This document shows, piece after piece, positions 45,862-55,715 of a stretch of DNA of 64,000 bases. The stretch's first letter is position 1, and each line of letters opens with the position of its first letter. Under the pieces are notes generated by a model. That model ran no database searches. It saw only the letters and a program-made list of their open reading frames with translations, and was not told where the DNA came from. This stretch comes from Sphingomonas taxi (lineage in GTDB: Bacteria; Pseudomonadota; Alphaproteobacteria; Sphingomonadales; Sphingomonadaceae). Position numbers and translations under genes: made by a program. The stretch is taken from positions 248,001 through 312,000 of the forward strand of contig QFMX01000001.1 of NCBI GenBank assembly GCA_003240625.1, written 5' to 3'.

Positions 45862-46788
45862 ATGCGGATCATCTTCATGGGAACGCCGGACTTCGCGGTG
45901 CCGGTGCTGGAGGCCCTCGTCGCGGCGGGGCATGACGTGGTGGCGGCGTATTGCCAGCCGGCTCGGCCGGGTGGGCGGCGTGGGCGCGAGCTGGTGCCGT
46001 CGCCGGTGCAGGTTCGGGCGGAGGCGCTCGGGATCGAGGTGCGGACACCGGTGTCGTTCAAGGCGTCTCTGCCGGAGGGGCTGGAAGCGCGCGAGGCGTT
46101 TGCAGCCTTGAACGCGGATGTGGCGGTCGTTGCGGCGTATGGTCTTATTCTGCCGCGCGCGGTGTTGGAGGCGCCTCGGTTCGGGTGTCTCAACGTACAT
46201 GGGTCGCTGTTGCCGCGGTGGCGCGGGGCGGCCCCCGTGCAGCGGGCTATCCTTGCGGGCGATGCCGAGACCGGGGTCGGGATCATGCAGATGGAGGCCG
46301 GTCTTGATACCGGGCCGGTCCGGCTCGAGGGGCGGACGCCGATCGTCGGCAAGACCGCGGGCGACCTGACCGCCGAGCTGTCGGCGATGGGCGCGAGGTT
46401 GATGGTCGAGGTGCTGGGCGATCTCGGCGCCTACCCTGCCCGGCCGCAGCCCGAGGAGGGCGTCACCTATGCGGCCAAGATCGAGAAGGCCGAGGCACGG
46501 ATCGATTTCGAGCGGTCGGCGGTCGAAGTCGAGCGGCTGGTGCGCGCCATGAACCCGGCGCCGGGGGCGTGGTTCGAGCATGCGGGCGAGCGGGTGAAGG
46601 TGCTGGCCGCGGACGTGCTGCCATTCTCGTTTCTCGGTTGCGAGGGGTTGACGGTCAATGCCGAGCTGACGATCGGGTGCGGTGACGGGGCGATCCGGCC
46701 GAGCTTGGTGCAGCGCGCGGGGCGCGGCGTCACTTCGGCCACGGAATTGCTGCGCGGGTTTGCGATTCCGTCGGGGACGCAGCTTTGA
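45862..46788 (+). CDS. fmt: Methionyl-tRNA formyltransferase
   Basis: Formylates initiator Met-tRNA; 308 residues. [19 protein letters not shown] starts the protein, and [20 protein letters not shown] contains the catalytic Asn-His region and the SLLP motif. GAGAGGGCC precedes the ATG at 45862, so the in-frame GTG at 45847 is less likely. The stop overlaps the truA start. Confidence 0.95.
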   Translation: MRIIFMGTPDFAVPVLEALVAAGHDVVAAYCQPARPGGRRGRELVPSPVQVRAEALGIEVRTPVSFKASLPEGLEAREAFAALNADVAVVAAYGLILPRAVLEAPRFGCLNVHGSLLPRWRGAAPVQRAILAGDAETGVGIMQMEAGLDTGPVRLEGRTPIVGKTAGDLTAELSAMGARLMVEVLGDLGAYPARPQPEEGVTYAAKIEKAEARIDFERSAVEVERLVRAMNPAPGAWFEHAGERVKVLAADVLPFSFLGCEGLTVNAELTIGCGDGAIRPSLVQRAGRGVTSATELLRGFAIPSGTQL

Positions 46789-47525
46789 CGCGGTTCGCGT
46801 TGACGGTGGAGTTCGACGGGCGGCCGTTCATGGGCTGGCAGCGGCAGAAGCACGGGCCGAGCGTGCAGGCGGCGCTCGAAGCCGCCGTGCTGAAGATGAC
46901 CGGCGAGACCGCGTCCGTGCAGGCGGCGGGGCGCACCGATGCGGGCGTACACGGGATGGCGATGCGCGCGCATGTCGATATCGCGAAGCCGGTCGCGGCG
47001 TTTCGGTTGATGGAGGGGCTGAACGCGCTGGTGAAGCCCGCGCCGGTTTCGGTGTTGGCGTGCGAGGTGGTCGACGACGATTGGCATGCGCGGTTTTCGT
47101 GTGTCGGGCGATCGTACGAGTATCGGATCATCAACCGGCGCGCGCCGTTGACGTTCGAGGCGGGGCTGGCTTGGCAGGTGCCTCAGCCGTTGGATGCGGG
47201 GGCGATGGCGGAGGCTGCGGGGGCGCTGGTCGGGCGGCATGACTTCACGACGTTTCGCTCGGCGCATTGCCAGGCGGATAGTCCGGTGCGGACTTTGGAC
47301 CGGCTGGAGGTTGTGCGGGAGGGGGAGCGGATCTTTGTGTACGCGGCGGCGCGGTCGTTCCTGCATCATCAGGTGCGGTCGATGGTCGGATGCTTGGCGC
47401 TGGTGGGTATGGGGCGCTGGGCGGTTGGCGATGTTGCGGCTGCGCTCGCGGCGAAGGATCGGGCGATGCTGGGGCTGAATGCACCGCCCGATGGGCTGTT
47501 CTTCGTGAGTGCGGTGTACCCTTAA
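46785..47525 (+). CDS. truA: tRNA pseudouridine synthase A
   Basis: Makes pseudouridine at tRNA positions 38-40; 246 residues. The catalytic Asp is in [31 protein letters not shown] and [13 protein letters not shown] are family motifs. The start is TTG at 46785, overlapping the fmt stop as TTGA; no in-frame ATG lies near the conserved N terminus. Confidence 0.95.
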   Translation: MTRFALTVEFDGRPFMGWQRQKHGPSVQAALEAAVLKMTGETASVQAAGRTDAGVHGMAMRAHVDIAKPVAAFRLMEGLNALVKPAPVSVLACEVVDDDWHARFSCVGRSYEYRIINRRAPLTFEAGLAWQVPQPLDAGAMAEAAGALVGRHDFTTFRSAHCQADSPVRTLDRLEVVREGERIFVYAAARSFLHHQVRSMVGCLALVGMGRWAVGDVAAALAAKDRAMLGLNAPPDGLFFVSAVYP

Positions 47526-47563
47526 GCGTTGAAGGCTCATTCAACGGCTTGGATCACGACGCT

Positions 47564-47678
47564 ATTCCTCCCCTGGAAGGGGAGGTGGCAGCGCATTGCG
47601 CTGACGGAGGGGTGACCCGCTCTCGATAGGGCGATACCCCTCCGTCGCTACGCGACACCTCCCCATACAGGGGAGGAT
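47564..47678. repeat. Two-armed palindromic element, A-like variant
   Basis: Arms ATTCCTCCCCTGGAAGGGGA and CTCCCCATACAGGGGAGGAT, core with GACGGAGGGGTGACCCGCTC and CCCCTCCGTCGC. It lies between the convergent truA and rlmD-like genes. Confidence 0.8.
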
Positions 47679-47680
47679 AG

Positions 47681-48877
47681 TTAGCGGACGAACTTGGCCG
47701 CGAGTTCGACATGCGTCGACCAGCGGAACTGGCCGACCGGCTGGACCCAGTCGATCCGCCAGCCGGCGTCGCACAGCTCCTTGGCGTCTCGCGCGAAGCT
47801 CGCCGGATTGCACGAGACATAAGCGATCACCGGCGTCTTGCACTCGGCGAGCGCGGTCGCCTGTTCGCGTGCACCCGAGCGCGGCGGATCGATCACCACC
47901 GCGTCGAAGCGATCGAGTTCGGCCACGGTCAGCGGCCGACGATAGAGATCGCGGTGCTCCGGGTAGACCGGGCGCTGAGTGCGGTGCGCGGCCGCTTTGA
48001 GCGAGCCGAGCGCGTCGCGGGCGCCCTCTGCCGCGTAGACCTTGGCGGGGATCGCGAGGGTGAAGGTGCCTAGGCCGGCGAAGAGGTCGGCGACCGTCGC
48101 GGGCTTGCCGATCGCTTCGAGCACGGCGGCGGTCAGCGCGGCTTCGCCGTCGGGCGTTGCTTGCAGGAACGACGCGGGCGGCAATGGTACGGGGACGCCG
48201 CCGAGCGTGATCGTGACCGAATCGGGTTCCCACCGCGTCTCTGGTCCGAGACCGTCGTCGAACGCGACTCGAGCGATCTTGTGCTCTTCGCAGAACTTTG
48301 TGAGCGCTTCGGCGGCGGGGAGGCCTTCGGGCGCGAAGCCGGTGATCAGGATGTCCGCGCCCTGATCGGCGAGCGTCAGGTGGACGTCCGCGCGGCGGCG
48401 GAAATTGAGGCGCTTGAGGAGTACGCGCAAGGGTTGGACCAGCGCGAACAGGCGCGGATCGAGGATCCAGCATTCCTTGATATCGACGATCGTGTGCGCC
48501 TTTTCGGCGGTGAAACCGAGCGTGATCTTGCCCCCCTTCCCCTCGGCGTGGAGCGTCGCACGACGACGGCTCCGTTCGGGCGAGATGTGCGGCGTGCGGA
48601 TCGGGGCGGACAGGTCCTGGCCGTCGAGCGCGGAGGCGATGCGGTCGGTGACGAACTCGGCATAGGCCTGGTCGTCGAGATGCTGCAGCTGGCAGCCGCC
48701 GCAGGTCGGGAAATGCACGCAAGGCGGCGTCTGGTGATGCGGGCCTGGCGTGACGGTGCCGTCGGCGGCGAGCGTGTCGCCGGGTGCCGAAAAGGCGGCA
48801 TGGCGGCCGTCGGCGGTCATGCCGTCGCCGCGTGCCGCGACGCGGACGATCGTGTCGATATTCGATTCAGAGGTCAT
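47681..48877 (-). CDS. Class I SAM-dependent RNA methyltransferase, RlmD/RumA type
   Basis: A 398-residue uracil-5 RNA methyltransferase. A short N-terminal TRAM-like region precedes an iron-sulfur cysteine cluster (CVHFPTCGGCQLQHL). The SAM-binding ADLFAGLGTFTLAI and the catalytic region VIDPPRSGA...VSCNPASFARD, with its nucleophilic Cys, follow. The target is probably 23S rRNA, but RlmC, RlmD and TrmA types are hard to separate by eye. Its ATG overlaps the stop codon of the NAD(P)HX repair gene. Confidence 0.9.
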   Translation of the reverse strand: MTSESNIDTIVRVAARGDGMTADGRHAAFSAPGDTLAADGTVTPGPHHQTPPCVHFPTCGGCQLQHLDDQAYAEFVTDRIASALDGQDLSAPIRTPHISPERSRRRATLHAEGKGGKITLGFTAEKAHTIVDIKECWILDPRLFALVQPLRVLLKRLNFRRRADVHLTLADQGADILITGFAPEGLPAAEALTKFCEEHKIARVAFDDGLGPETRWEPDSVTITLGGVPVPLPPASFLQATPDGEAALTAAVLEAIGKPATVADLFAGLGTFTLAIPAKVYAAEGARDALGSLKAAAHRTQRPVYPEHRDLYRRPLTVAELDRFDAVVIDPPRSGAREQATALAECKTPVIAYVSCNPASFARDAKELCDAGWRIDWVQPVGQFRWSTHVELAAKFVR

Positions 48878-50352
48878 AGTGACGCTCTGGCCGACCGGAG
48901 CGCTTCCGCCAAGTCGTCGGCGATGAACGCGGGCCCCAATCGGCGGGCAGCGTCACTGTGGAGCCACACTCCGGCGCAGGCTGCGTCGAGTGGATCGAGC
49001 CCGGCGGCAAGCATCGCGCCAATCGCGCCGGCGAGGACGTCGCCGGTGCCGGCCGTGGAGAGCCAGTCGCTGGCTCCTTGTGCGATGCGGACGCGGCCGT
49101 CGGGCGCGGCGATCACGGTGTCCGCGCCTTTGAAGACGACGACGGCGTTGGCGCGGACGGCTGCGTCTTGGGCTCGCGTGATCTTATCGTCATCGGATGT
49201 GCCAAAGAGCGCGTCGAACTCGCCTGCATGCGGGGTGAGGATGACGGGGACCTTGAGCGCCTTGATCCGGTCGGGGTTGATGAGGCGGAGCGCCTCGCCG
49301 TCGATGATCAAGGGGTGGCCCGAGTCCAGCGCGCCCTCCAGGCGGGCCTTGGCGAGGTCATCGCGGCCGAGGCCTGGGCCGATCACAAGTGCGCCGATCC
49401 GGTCGTTGGCTAGGGCGTGCGCCGAGAATGGCGCGCGGACGAGTGCGTGCGGCGGACCTTCGCTATCGCCGAGCAGGGTTACGTAGCCGGCACCGGCGCG
49501 CATCGCGGCAAGGGCTGCAAGGTCGGCGGCGCCGGACATGGTGCCTGCGATGATCGCGACCATGCCTCGCGTGTATTTGTGGGCGTCCGGGCCGGGAGTT
49601 GCGAGGCTTGGCGGTTTCAGGACTTCGGCTTGGCTGGTGGTGGGAACGCCGATGCCGAGGAGGCGAATATTGCCGCAATAGCGCGCGGCGGGTTGGAGGA
49701 CGTGCGCAGGTTTTACCGCGCCTAGGGCGAGCGTAAGATCGAAGACGGGAGGCGTGCTGATTGCCTCCCCGGAGTCGGTGGCGAGGCCACTGGGAAGATC
49801 GACGGCGATGCTGAGCTGCGCGGCGTTGGCGAGGAAATGGAGGCGCCCCACCACCGATCGTTCCCCCGCGGACGCGGGGGCCCAGAGTGAGCCGTCCGGA
49901 GAGCCCTTGGAACTCAGCTGGGCCCCCGCGTCCGCGGGGGAACGGCCTGGAGCGGGCTCGGCGTCGAGCGGTCGCGTCAAGCCGGTGCCGAACAACGCGT
50001 CCAGCAGGATGGGTGCGGGCTTGGCCCCGGCCAGCGTTTCGATGGGGCCGGACCACCCTGCCCTCGCCGACTTTGCCGCGTTCGTCTTCGGTTCCGACAG
50101 TACCGCCACGCGCACCTTCAGCCCCATCTCCGCCAGCACCCGCGCTGCCACATAGCCGTCGCCGCCGTTGTTGCCGGGGCCGCAGAGGATCAGCACCTCG
50201 TTCGCACCCGCCACCCGGCGAACCGCGTGCGCGATCGCGGTGCCAGCGCAGTCCATCAACGCCTCGACCGTCGCGCCGCCGGCAATCACCGCATCTTCCG
50301 CCGCGCGCATTTCGGCGGCGGTCAGGATGGGCTGGCCTTCGATTCGGATCAT
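48874..50352 (-). CDS. nnr: Bifunctional NAD(P)H-hydrate epimerase/dehydratase
   Basis: Repairs damaged, hydrated NAD(P)H; 492 residues. The N-terminal YjeF epimerase domain has LILCGPGNNGGDGYVAARVL and AVDLPSGLATDSG. The C-terminal ADP/ATP-dependent dehydratase has VILTPHAGEFDALFG and STAGTGDVLAGAIG. Between LFGTGLTRPLD and the beta strand before AVDLPSG, residues 137-164 are encoded by an 84-bp palindromic element read in frame. The stop overlaps the rlmD-like start, and the ATG at 50352 overlaps the upstream lipoprotein stop. Confidence 0.93.
   Translation of the reverse strand: MIRIEGQPILTAAEMRAAEDAVIAGGATVEALMDCAGTAIAHAVRRVAGANEVLILCGPGNNGGDGYVAARVLAEMGLKVRVAVLSEPKTNAAKSARAGWSGPIETLAGAKPAPILLDALFGTGLTRPLDAEPAPGRSPADAGAQLSSKGSPDGSLWAPASAGERSVVGRLHFLANAAQLSIAVDLPSGLATDSGEAISTPPVFDLTLALGAVKPAHVLQPAARYCGNIRLLGIGVPTTSQAEVLKPPSLATPGPDAHKYTRGMVAIIAGTMSGAADLAALAAMRAGAGYVTLLGDSEGPPHALVRAPFSAHALANDRIGALVIGPGLGRDDLAKARLEGALDSGHPLIIDGEALRLINPDRIKALKVPVILTPHAGEFDALFGTSDDDKITRAQDAAVRANAVVVFKGADTVIAAPDGRVRIAQGASDWLSTAGTGDVLAGAIGAMLAAGLDPLDAACAGVWLHSDAARRLGPAFIADDLAEALRSARASL
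49860..49943. repeat. Family G palindromic element inside a coding region
   Basis: Arms GTTCCCCCGCGGACGCGGGG and CCCCGCGTCCGCGGGGGAAC flank GCCCAGAGTGAG...CTCAGCTGGGC. It is 84 bp, exactly 28 codons, and the nnr frame passes through it without a stop. Other copies of the family in the window are intergenic. Confidence 0.88.
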
Positions 50353-50756
50353 GACGTCTTGGCCGCGTCCTTGACGGTCGCCGGAAGGCGGAAGCGGTCG
50401 CCGCCAAGCGCGACCTCGATGCCGTCCGCGCCGGTGATCGTGACCTTGGCGACCTCGGCGCCGTCCGCCGCGATCACCCCGCGGCCGTCCTGCGTCACCA
50501 GCAACCGACGGAACGCACCGTCGGGGTGGCGGACGGTCAGGATCAGGCCTTCGCTCCCCTGCGCCTGCTCGACCGTGCACGTCGAAGCGAACGCGGCGTC
50601 ACCGCGTGCGCAAGCGATCCGAGTGTCGCTCGCGGTTTCGCTGCGCTGCTGCGCCTCGACCTGCGCGCTGGTCGGCTTCTCTCGCCCGCACGCTGCGAGC
50701 GGGAGCGAAAGAAGCACCGCAAGCGCCAGTATTCGCTTAGATATCCGCGTAGACAT
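50349..50756 (-). CDS. Small lipoprotein of unknown function
   Basis: A 135-residue predicted lipoprotein: signal peptide with lipobox LSLPLAAC at residues 17-24, then a short charged linker and a compact domain ([41 protein letters not shown]). Three further cysteines could form a disulfide. Its 5' end overlaps the ilvD 3' end by 20 bases and its stop overlaps the nnr start, so it is part of an ilvD-lipoprotein-nnr-rlmD transcription unit. No family is recognised. Confidence 0.78.
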   Translation of the reverse strand: MSTRISKRILALAVLLSLPLAACGREKPTSAQVEAQQRSETASDTRIACARGDAAFASTCTVEQAQGSEGLILTVRHPDGAFRRLLVTQDGRGVIAADGAEVAKVTITGADGIEVALGGDRFRLPATVKDAAKTS

Positions 50757-52458
50757 GGGTTTCGGCTGCGGCTCCAGGGTGCGTGACGGCACCCTTGTAG
50801 GCCGGGCCGACGGTCTTCGCATAGCGCCAGAGTGCGCCCGAGCCGTAATCGGTCTTGCGGGGGACCCAGGCCGCACGGCGCGCCGCCATCACGTCCTCGG
50901 GAACGTCGAGGTCGATCGTGCCGGCCTCGGCGTCGATGCGGATGATATCGCCATTCTCGACCAGCGCGATCGGGCCGCCGTCCGCGGCTTCGGGGCCGAC
51001 ATGGCCGATGCAGAAGCCGCGCGTGCCGCCCGAAAAGCGGCCGTCGGTGATCAGCGCGACGCTCTCGCCCATGCCGAGGCCGTAGAGCGCGGCGGTGGTC
51101 GACAACATCTCGCGCATGCCGGGCCCGCCCTTTGGCCCCTCGTAGCGGATGACGATGACTTCGCCTTCGTTGATCTCGCGGTTCTCGACCGCGGCGAAGG
51201 TGGTCTCCTCGCAATCGAACACGCGTGCCGGCCCGCTGAATTGCAGGCGGTGCATGCCGGCGACCTTCACGATCGCGCCATCGGGAGCGAGGGTGCCGCG
51301 CAGACCGACGACACCGCCGGTCGGGGTCAGCGGGGTCTTGATGTCGTAGATGACCTTCTGGTCGGGGTTCCACGTCACCTGGTCGATATTTTCACCCAGC
51401 GACTTGCCCGTCACCGTCAGGCAATCACCGTTGAGGAAGCCGCCCGCGAGCATCGTCTTCATCAGCATGTAGACGCCGCCGGCTTCATACATGTCCTTGG
51501 CGACATACTTACCGCCGGGTTTGAGATCGGCGATGTACGGCGTGGTCTTGAAGATCTCGGCGACGTCGAACAGGTCGAACTCGATGCCCGCCTCGCTTGC
51601 CATCGCGGGCAGATGCAGCGCGGCGTTGGTCGAGCCGCCGGTCGCGGCGACGACGCGTGCGGCGTTGATGAACGCCTCGCGCGTGCAGATGTCGCGCGGG
51701 CGGATGTTGTCGGCGAGGCACTCCATGACCTGCGCGCCAGCCGCCACCGCGATCTGTTCGCGCGTGGTGTAAGGAGCAGGCACCATGTTGCTGTTCGGGA
51801 TCGACAAACCGATCGCCTCGGCGACGCAGGCCATCGTGTTGGCGGTGTACTGCCCGCCGCACGCGCCGTGGCCGGGGCATGCGACCTTCTCGATCGCGTG
51901 GACTTCGGACAGCGGGCACGCGCCCGCGGCGTATTTGCCGACGATCTCGAACACGTCGACGACGGTGACGTCGCGCTCCTGATAACGGCCGGGCAGGATC
52001 GAGCCGCCATAGACGAACACGCTCGGGATATTGAGGCGAAGCATCGCCATCATCATCCCGGGCAAGGATTTGTCGCAACCGGCGAACCCGACGAGCGCGT
52101 CGTAGCAATGACCGCGGACGCTGAGTTCGACCGAGTCGGCGATGACTTCACGGCTCACCAACGAGGCCTTCATGCCCTGATGGCCCATCGCGATGCCGTC
52201 GGTGACGGTGATGGTGTTGAACCGGCGCGGCATGCCGCCGCCCTGGATGACGCCGGCCTGCGCGGCATCGGCCTGCGCGTCGAGCGTGGTGTTGCAGGGC
52301 GCGGAGTTGTTGCCGGCCGACGCGAGCGCGACGAACGGCCGGGCGATCTGCTCCTCGTCGAGGCCCATTGCGTAGTAATAGCTGCGGTGCGGGGCGCGTT
52401 CGGGACCGACGGAGACGTGACGGCTCGGCAGGCGCGATTTATCGAATGTGCGGGTCAT
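50737..52458 (-). CDS. ilvD: Dihydroxy-acid dehydratase
   Basis: Iron-sulfur enzyme of branched-chain amino-acid synthesis; 573 residues. The cluster cysteines are in [26 protein letters not shown] and [17 protein letters not shown]. The C-terminal [19 protein letters not shown] is also typical. It is a paralogue of the edd product in this window but has the IlvD-specific motifs. Confidence 0.96.
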   Translation of the reverse strand: MTRTFDKSRLPSRHVSVGPERAPHRSYYYAMGLDEEQIARPFVALASAGNNSAPCNTTLDAQADAAQAGVIQGGGMPRRFNTITVTDGIAMGHQGMKASLVSREVIADSVELSVRGHCYDALVGFAGCDKSLPGMMMAMLRLNIPSVFVYGGSILPGRYQERDVTVVDVFEIVGKYAAGACPLSEVHAIEKVACPGHGACGGQYTANTMACVAEAIGLSIPNSNMVPAPYTTREQIAVAAGAQVMECLADNIRPRDICTREAFINAARVVAATGGSTNAALHLPAMASEAGIEFDLFDVAEIFKTTPYIADLKPGGKYVAKDMYEAGGVYMLMKTMLAGGFLNGDCLTVTGKSLGENIDQVTWNPDQKVIYDIKTPLTPTGGVVGLRGTLAPDGAIVKVAGMHRLQFSGPARVFDCEETTFAAVENREINEGEVIVIRYEGPKGGPGMREMLSTTAALYGLGMGESVALITDGRFSGGTRGFCIGHVGPEAADGGPIALVENGDIIRIDAEAGTIDLDVPEDVMAARRAAWVPRKTDYGSGALWRYAKTVGPAYKGAVTHPGAAAETHVYADI

Positions 52459-52524
52459 GGCGAACGCCTATGTCGCGGGAGGGGGTATTTGCGCAAGAGA
52501 GTTGCGTTGATTTTTAGTTGGGAG

Positions 52525-52632
52525 CGCCGCGATCTCGTCGTCCGCACGCAGGCGGGGATCCAGAACGGCAACGGTAGGCGATCTTGATGGTGAACTCTGC
52601 CGGTATGGGTTCCCGCCTCCGCGGGAATGACG
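52525..52632. repeat. Two-armed element, family H
   Basis: CGTCGTCCGCACGCAGGCGG then GGATCC on the left and GGGTTCCCGCCTCCGCGGGA then ATGACG on the right. It resembles the family E arrangement. The 52459-52782 gap holds this element, the family D element that follows and nothing else. Confidence 0.6.
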
Positions 52633-52638
52633 AAAGGT

Positions 52639-52747
52639 GCTCCCCTCCCTGGAAGGGAGGGGTTGGGGGTGGGTCGGCCTGTTGGCTGACGCTCCGATCA
52701 CCAAGCGGCCTACCCACCCCTGGCCCCTCCCTTTCAGGGATGGGGGC
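52639..52747. repeat. Two-armed palindromic element, family D (copy 1)
   Basis: Left side CTCCCCTCCCTGGAAGGGAG then GGGTTGGGGGTGGGTCGG, right side CCTACCCACCCCTGGCCCCT then CCCTTTCAGGGATGGG. Related copies are at 55960 and 61648. Confidence 0.82.
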
Positions 52748-52782
52748 AGAAGGGCGCGCGCTCGGCGCTCCGTTGACGGAGA

Positions 52783-53148
52783 TCAGAGGCCTTCGAGGGC
52801 TTTGGCTACGCCGTCCATCGTGAAGGGCTTTTGCAACCGTGGGCGGTCGCGGAATTCGGGGGCTACGCCGTCGTCGCCGCCGCCGGTGGCGAAGACGAAG
52901 GGGACACCCTTGGCCGCGAGGGCCTCGGCGACCGCGGTGCTCTTTTCGCCACCGCGCAGGTTCACGTCGAGGATCGCGCCGTCGACGCCGCCCTCCTCGA
53001 TCCGCTTCAAGGCGTCGGCGACGGTGTCGAAGGACCCTGCGACGCCCTTATCCAGCACCTCGAGAAAGTCCTCGAGCATCATGGCGATCAACGGTTCGTC
53101 CTCGACGATCAGAATCTGCTGCGGGAGGATCTGCTGGGTAGCGGTCAT
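52783..53148 (-). CDS. Single-domain response regulator
   Basis: A 121-residue receiver domain without output. Acidic pocket ILIVEDEPL (Asp17), phosphoacceptor Asp61 in GAILDVNLRGG and the lysine in LQKPF are all present. The ATG at 53148 starts just before the domain; an in-frame ATG at 53196 would add 16 residues. It lies 66 bases downstream of cckA on the same strand. Whether it takes part in CckA phosphorelay or merely shares the transcript is unknown; it is not CtrA or CpdR by sequence. Confidence 0.82.
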   Translation of the reverse strand: MTATQQILPQQILIVEDEPLIAMMLEDFLEVLDKGVAGSFDTVADALKRIEEGGVDGAILDVNLRGGEKSTAVAEALAAKGVPFVFATGGGDDGVAPEFRDRPRLQKPFTMDGVAKALEGL

Positions 53149-53213
53149 GACATGCGCATAGTCGGGATTGTTACGACTTGCCAACATCTTGTTCAATTCT
53201 GCCCGGGGTCGCT

Positions 53214-55601
53214 TCAGCGCGTGGCCAGCACGTCCCGAGCCGCTTCGGCGAGTTCCTGTACCGAGAAGGGTTTCGGCAGGAACGAGACGTTGTCCAGATC
53301 GATCGATTTGCGCAGTTGTTCCTCCGCATAGCCCGACATGAACAGGATCGGCAGGTCGGGATATTGTTCACGCACGTGCCGCACCATGGTCGGGCCATCC
53401 ATTTGCGGCATGACGACGTCGCTGATCAGCAGGTCGGGGCGACCGTGCTTTGCGAGCACCTCCAGCGCGACTTCGCCGTTCTCCGCGGTGAGCACGGTAT
53501 AGCCCTGCCGCGACAGCGCACGTTCGGCGACCGCGCGGACCATGTCCTCGTCCTCGACCAGCAGGATCGTGCCGGTGCCCCACAGGTCGACCGGCTTGGG
53601 CGTGGGCTTCACCACCGCGGGGCGGGTCGTGGCGGGGGCCGAGTGGACCGGCAGGTACATCGAGAACGTGGCGCCCTGCCCCGGCTTGCTGTCGGCGAAG
53701 ATGTAGCCGCCCGACTGCTTGACGATGCCGTAGACGGTCGAGAGGCCGAGGCCGGTGCCCTTGCCGAATTCCTTCGTCGTGAAGAACGGCTCGAAGATCT
53801 TGGGAAGCACGTCAGGGGGGATGCCGGTGCCGGTGTCCTGGACGATCAGCGCGGTGTAATCGGCGACGGGCAGGATATCGGACGCCATCTCGCGCACTTC
53901 GGATGCCGGCACCGCGCGTGTGGTGATGGTGAGCACCCCGCCGCCGCGCGCGTTCGCCGAGACGATCGCGTCGCGCGCGTTGACCGCGAGATTGACGACG
54001 ACCTGTTCGAGCTGGCCGGGATCGGCGCGGACCGGGCCGAGGTTGCGGCCGTGCGTCATGTCGAGGCGGACGTTCTCGCCCATCAGGCGCTTGAGGAGGT
54101 TCGATACCTCGGAAACGACGTCGGGAAGTTGGAGAATCTGAGGCCGGAGCGTCTGCTGGCGCGAGAAGGCGAGCAATTGCCGCGTCAGGCTGGCGGCGCG
54201 GTTCGAGTTGGTGCGGACCTGCTGGATGTCGTCATAATCGCTGTCGCCGGGCGAATGGCGCATCAGCATCAGGTCGCAGTGACCGATGATCGCAGTCAGG
54301 ATGTTGTTGAAATCATGCGCGACGCCGCCGGCGAGTTGGCCGACCGCCTGCATCTTGGTAGCCTGCGCGACCTCCCGCTTGAGGCGGCTCTCCTCGCTAT
54401 TGTCCTTTAGGCTGAGTAGGACGGCCGCGTCGCCTAGCCCCCGCGCGCCGGCGATGGTGAGCGCGACCGGTTCGTCGGGGTGGTCCTTGAGGCGAACCGC
54501 CATGTCGGCGGAGTGCGTCGCGCCGTTCGCGAATTTGCGGATCGCGTCGGCGACCGCGGCCTTGTCCTCGCGAACGACCAGGTCGCCCGGATAGAGCGGC
54601 GGGGCGACCGCGTTGACGCCCGCCGCGCGCAGGAACGAGTCGTTCATCTGCAGGAAGCGGCCGTCGCGATCGACCAGCGCCATGCCGAACGGCATCATGC
54701 TGACCAGGCTGCGGACGTGCGCGGAGGCGCTGGCGCCAAGAGCAGGCGCGTCCTCCTCGTCGTCGAGCAGCGCGACCAGCACGGGCGCGTCGTCGCCTTC
54801 GAGGAACGGGATCTGGAGGACGCGGAGCGGCGTGCCTTCGAGACCTTCACGCTCGAACCGGACGAGACCGCGGCTGTCGGTGATGAGGAAGCGGGCAAAG
54901 TCGCGACCCTGGATCGAGTCGTATTCGTCGCCGCACGCCCGCGCTCTCAGCACGCGGTTGGCGGAGCGGACTCGGCCGTCGGGCGAGAGCAACGCCGCCA
55001 TGATACCGCTGCCGCCGAGCCGGTCTCCGGTCGGGCCCGTCAGCAGCGCGGCGAGCGTCTCGGCGAGGTCGTGCTCCTGCGCGGTGACGAAACGCCAGAC
55101 GAGCATGTCGGCATCGTCGCCGGCGCGAGCGATCTGCGCGGACAGCTGGATGCCCTGCGTGTTGAGGCGCTCGACCTGCGCGGTACCGTCGCGCCACGCC
55201 GAGCGGCCGGCGTCGGCGAGCGCGGCGATGCCGGCTTCGTCGAGCGGGAGGCCGGGGGGCGTGGGGAAGCCCGCGAATAAGGCTTCGTAGGCGTCGTTGG
55301 CGCAGACCAGGCGGCCGGCGCGGTCGGTGATGGCGATGGCGTCGGCGCCGGCTTCGGCGACGGTGCGGGTCAGGTCCCAATCGACCGGACGGGGAGCATC
55401 CTTGACGACCGGATTGAGCAGGCGCCAGGCGACCAGCGCGCCGATGACGATGATGGCGGCGGCGAAGAAGCCGGCGGCGGCGACCCAGCTACCGACGAGC
55501 AACAGCACGATCGCGGCGGCGGCGGCCCCCGAGGCGACGGCGACGAGCGCGGCGTTACGAGCGGAGGTGGGTAATGCGAACGATGCCATCGCGAGGGTCA
55601 T
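53214..55601 (-). CDS. cckA: Hybrid histidine kinase CckA
   Basis: Cell-cycle kinase that phosphorylates CtrA and CpdR through ChpT; 795 residues. Two transmembrane helices (about residues 17-36 and 39-60) are followed by PAS domains, the dimerisation/phosphoacceptor helix GGVAHDFNNILTAIIGHCDLM, the ATPase domain (VVNLAVNARDAI, DTGTGIP, GKGTGLGLSTVYG) and a C-terminal receiver with Asp in LLISDVVMPQMDG. The HDFNN and GHCDL signature and the layout are those of alphaproteobacterial CckA. ATG at 55601 is used; ATG 55589 is possible. Confidence 0.93.
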   Translation of the reverse strand: MTLAMASFALPTSARNAALVAVASGAAAAAIVLLLVGSWVAAAGFFAAAIIVIGALVAWRLLNPVVKDAPRPVDWDLTRTVAEAGADAIAITDRAGRLVCANDAYEALFAGFPTPPGLPLDEAGIAALADAGRSAWRDGTAQVERLNTQGIQLSAQIARAGDDADMLVWRFVTAQEHDLAETLAALLTGPTGDRLGGSGIMAALLSPDGRVRSANRVLRARACGDEYDSIQGRDFARFLITDSRGLVRFEREGLEGTPLRVLQIPFLEGDDAPVLVALLDDEEDAPALGASASAHVRSLVSMMPFGMALVDRDGRFLQMNDSFLRAAGVNAVAPPLYPGDLVVREDKAAVADAIRKFANGATHSADMAVRLKDHPDEPVALTIAGARGLGDAAVLLSLKDNSEESRLKREVAQATKMQAVGQLAGGVAHDFNNILTAIIGHCDLMLMRHSPGDSDYDDIQQVRTNSNRAASLTRQLLAFSRQQTLRPQILQLPDVVSEVSNLLKRLMGENVRLDMTHGRNLGPVRADPGQLEQVVVNLAVNARDAIVSANARGGGVLTITTRAVPASEVREMASDILPVADYTALIVQDTGTGIPPDVLPKIFEPFFTTKEFGKGTGLGLSTVYGIVKQSGGYIFADSKPGQGATFSMYLPVHSAPATTRPAVVKPTPKPVDLWGTGTILLVEDEDMVRAVAERALSRQGYTVLTAENGEVALEVLAKHGRPDLLISDVVMPQMDGPTMVRHVREQYPDLPILFMSGYAEEQLRKSIDLDNVSFLPKPFSVQELAEAARDVLATR

Positions 55602-55715
55602 CCGCTGTTGCGGGGTTAGGCGTCAAGCGGGTTGCGTGGATTGGGGGTGATGAGCTTATCTCGCAGGCGGGGGGCGGCACTTCCCCTCGTACCCCCTTTG
55701 CGTCCCCGCTCTCAT

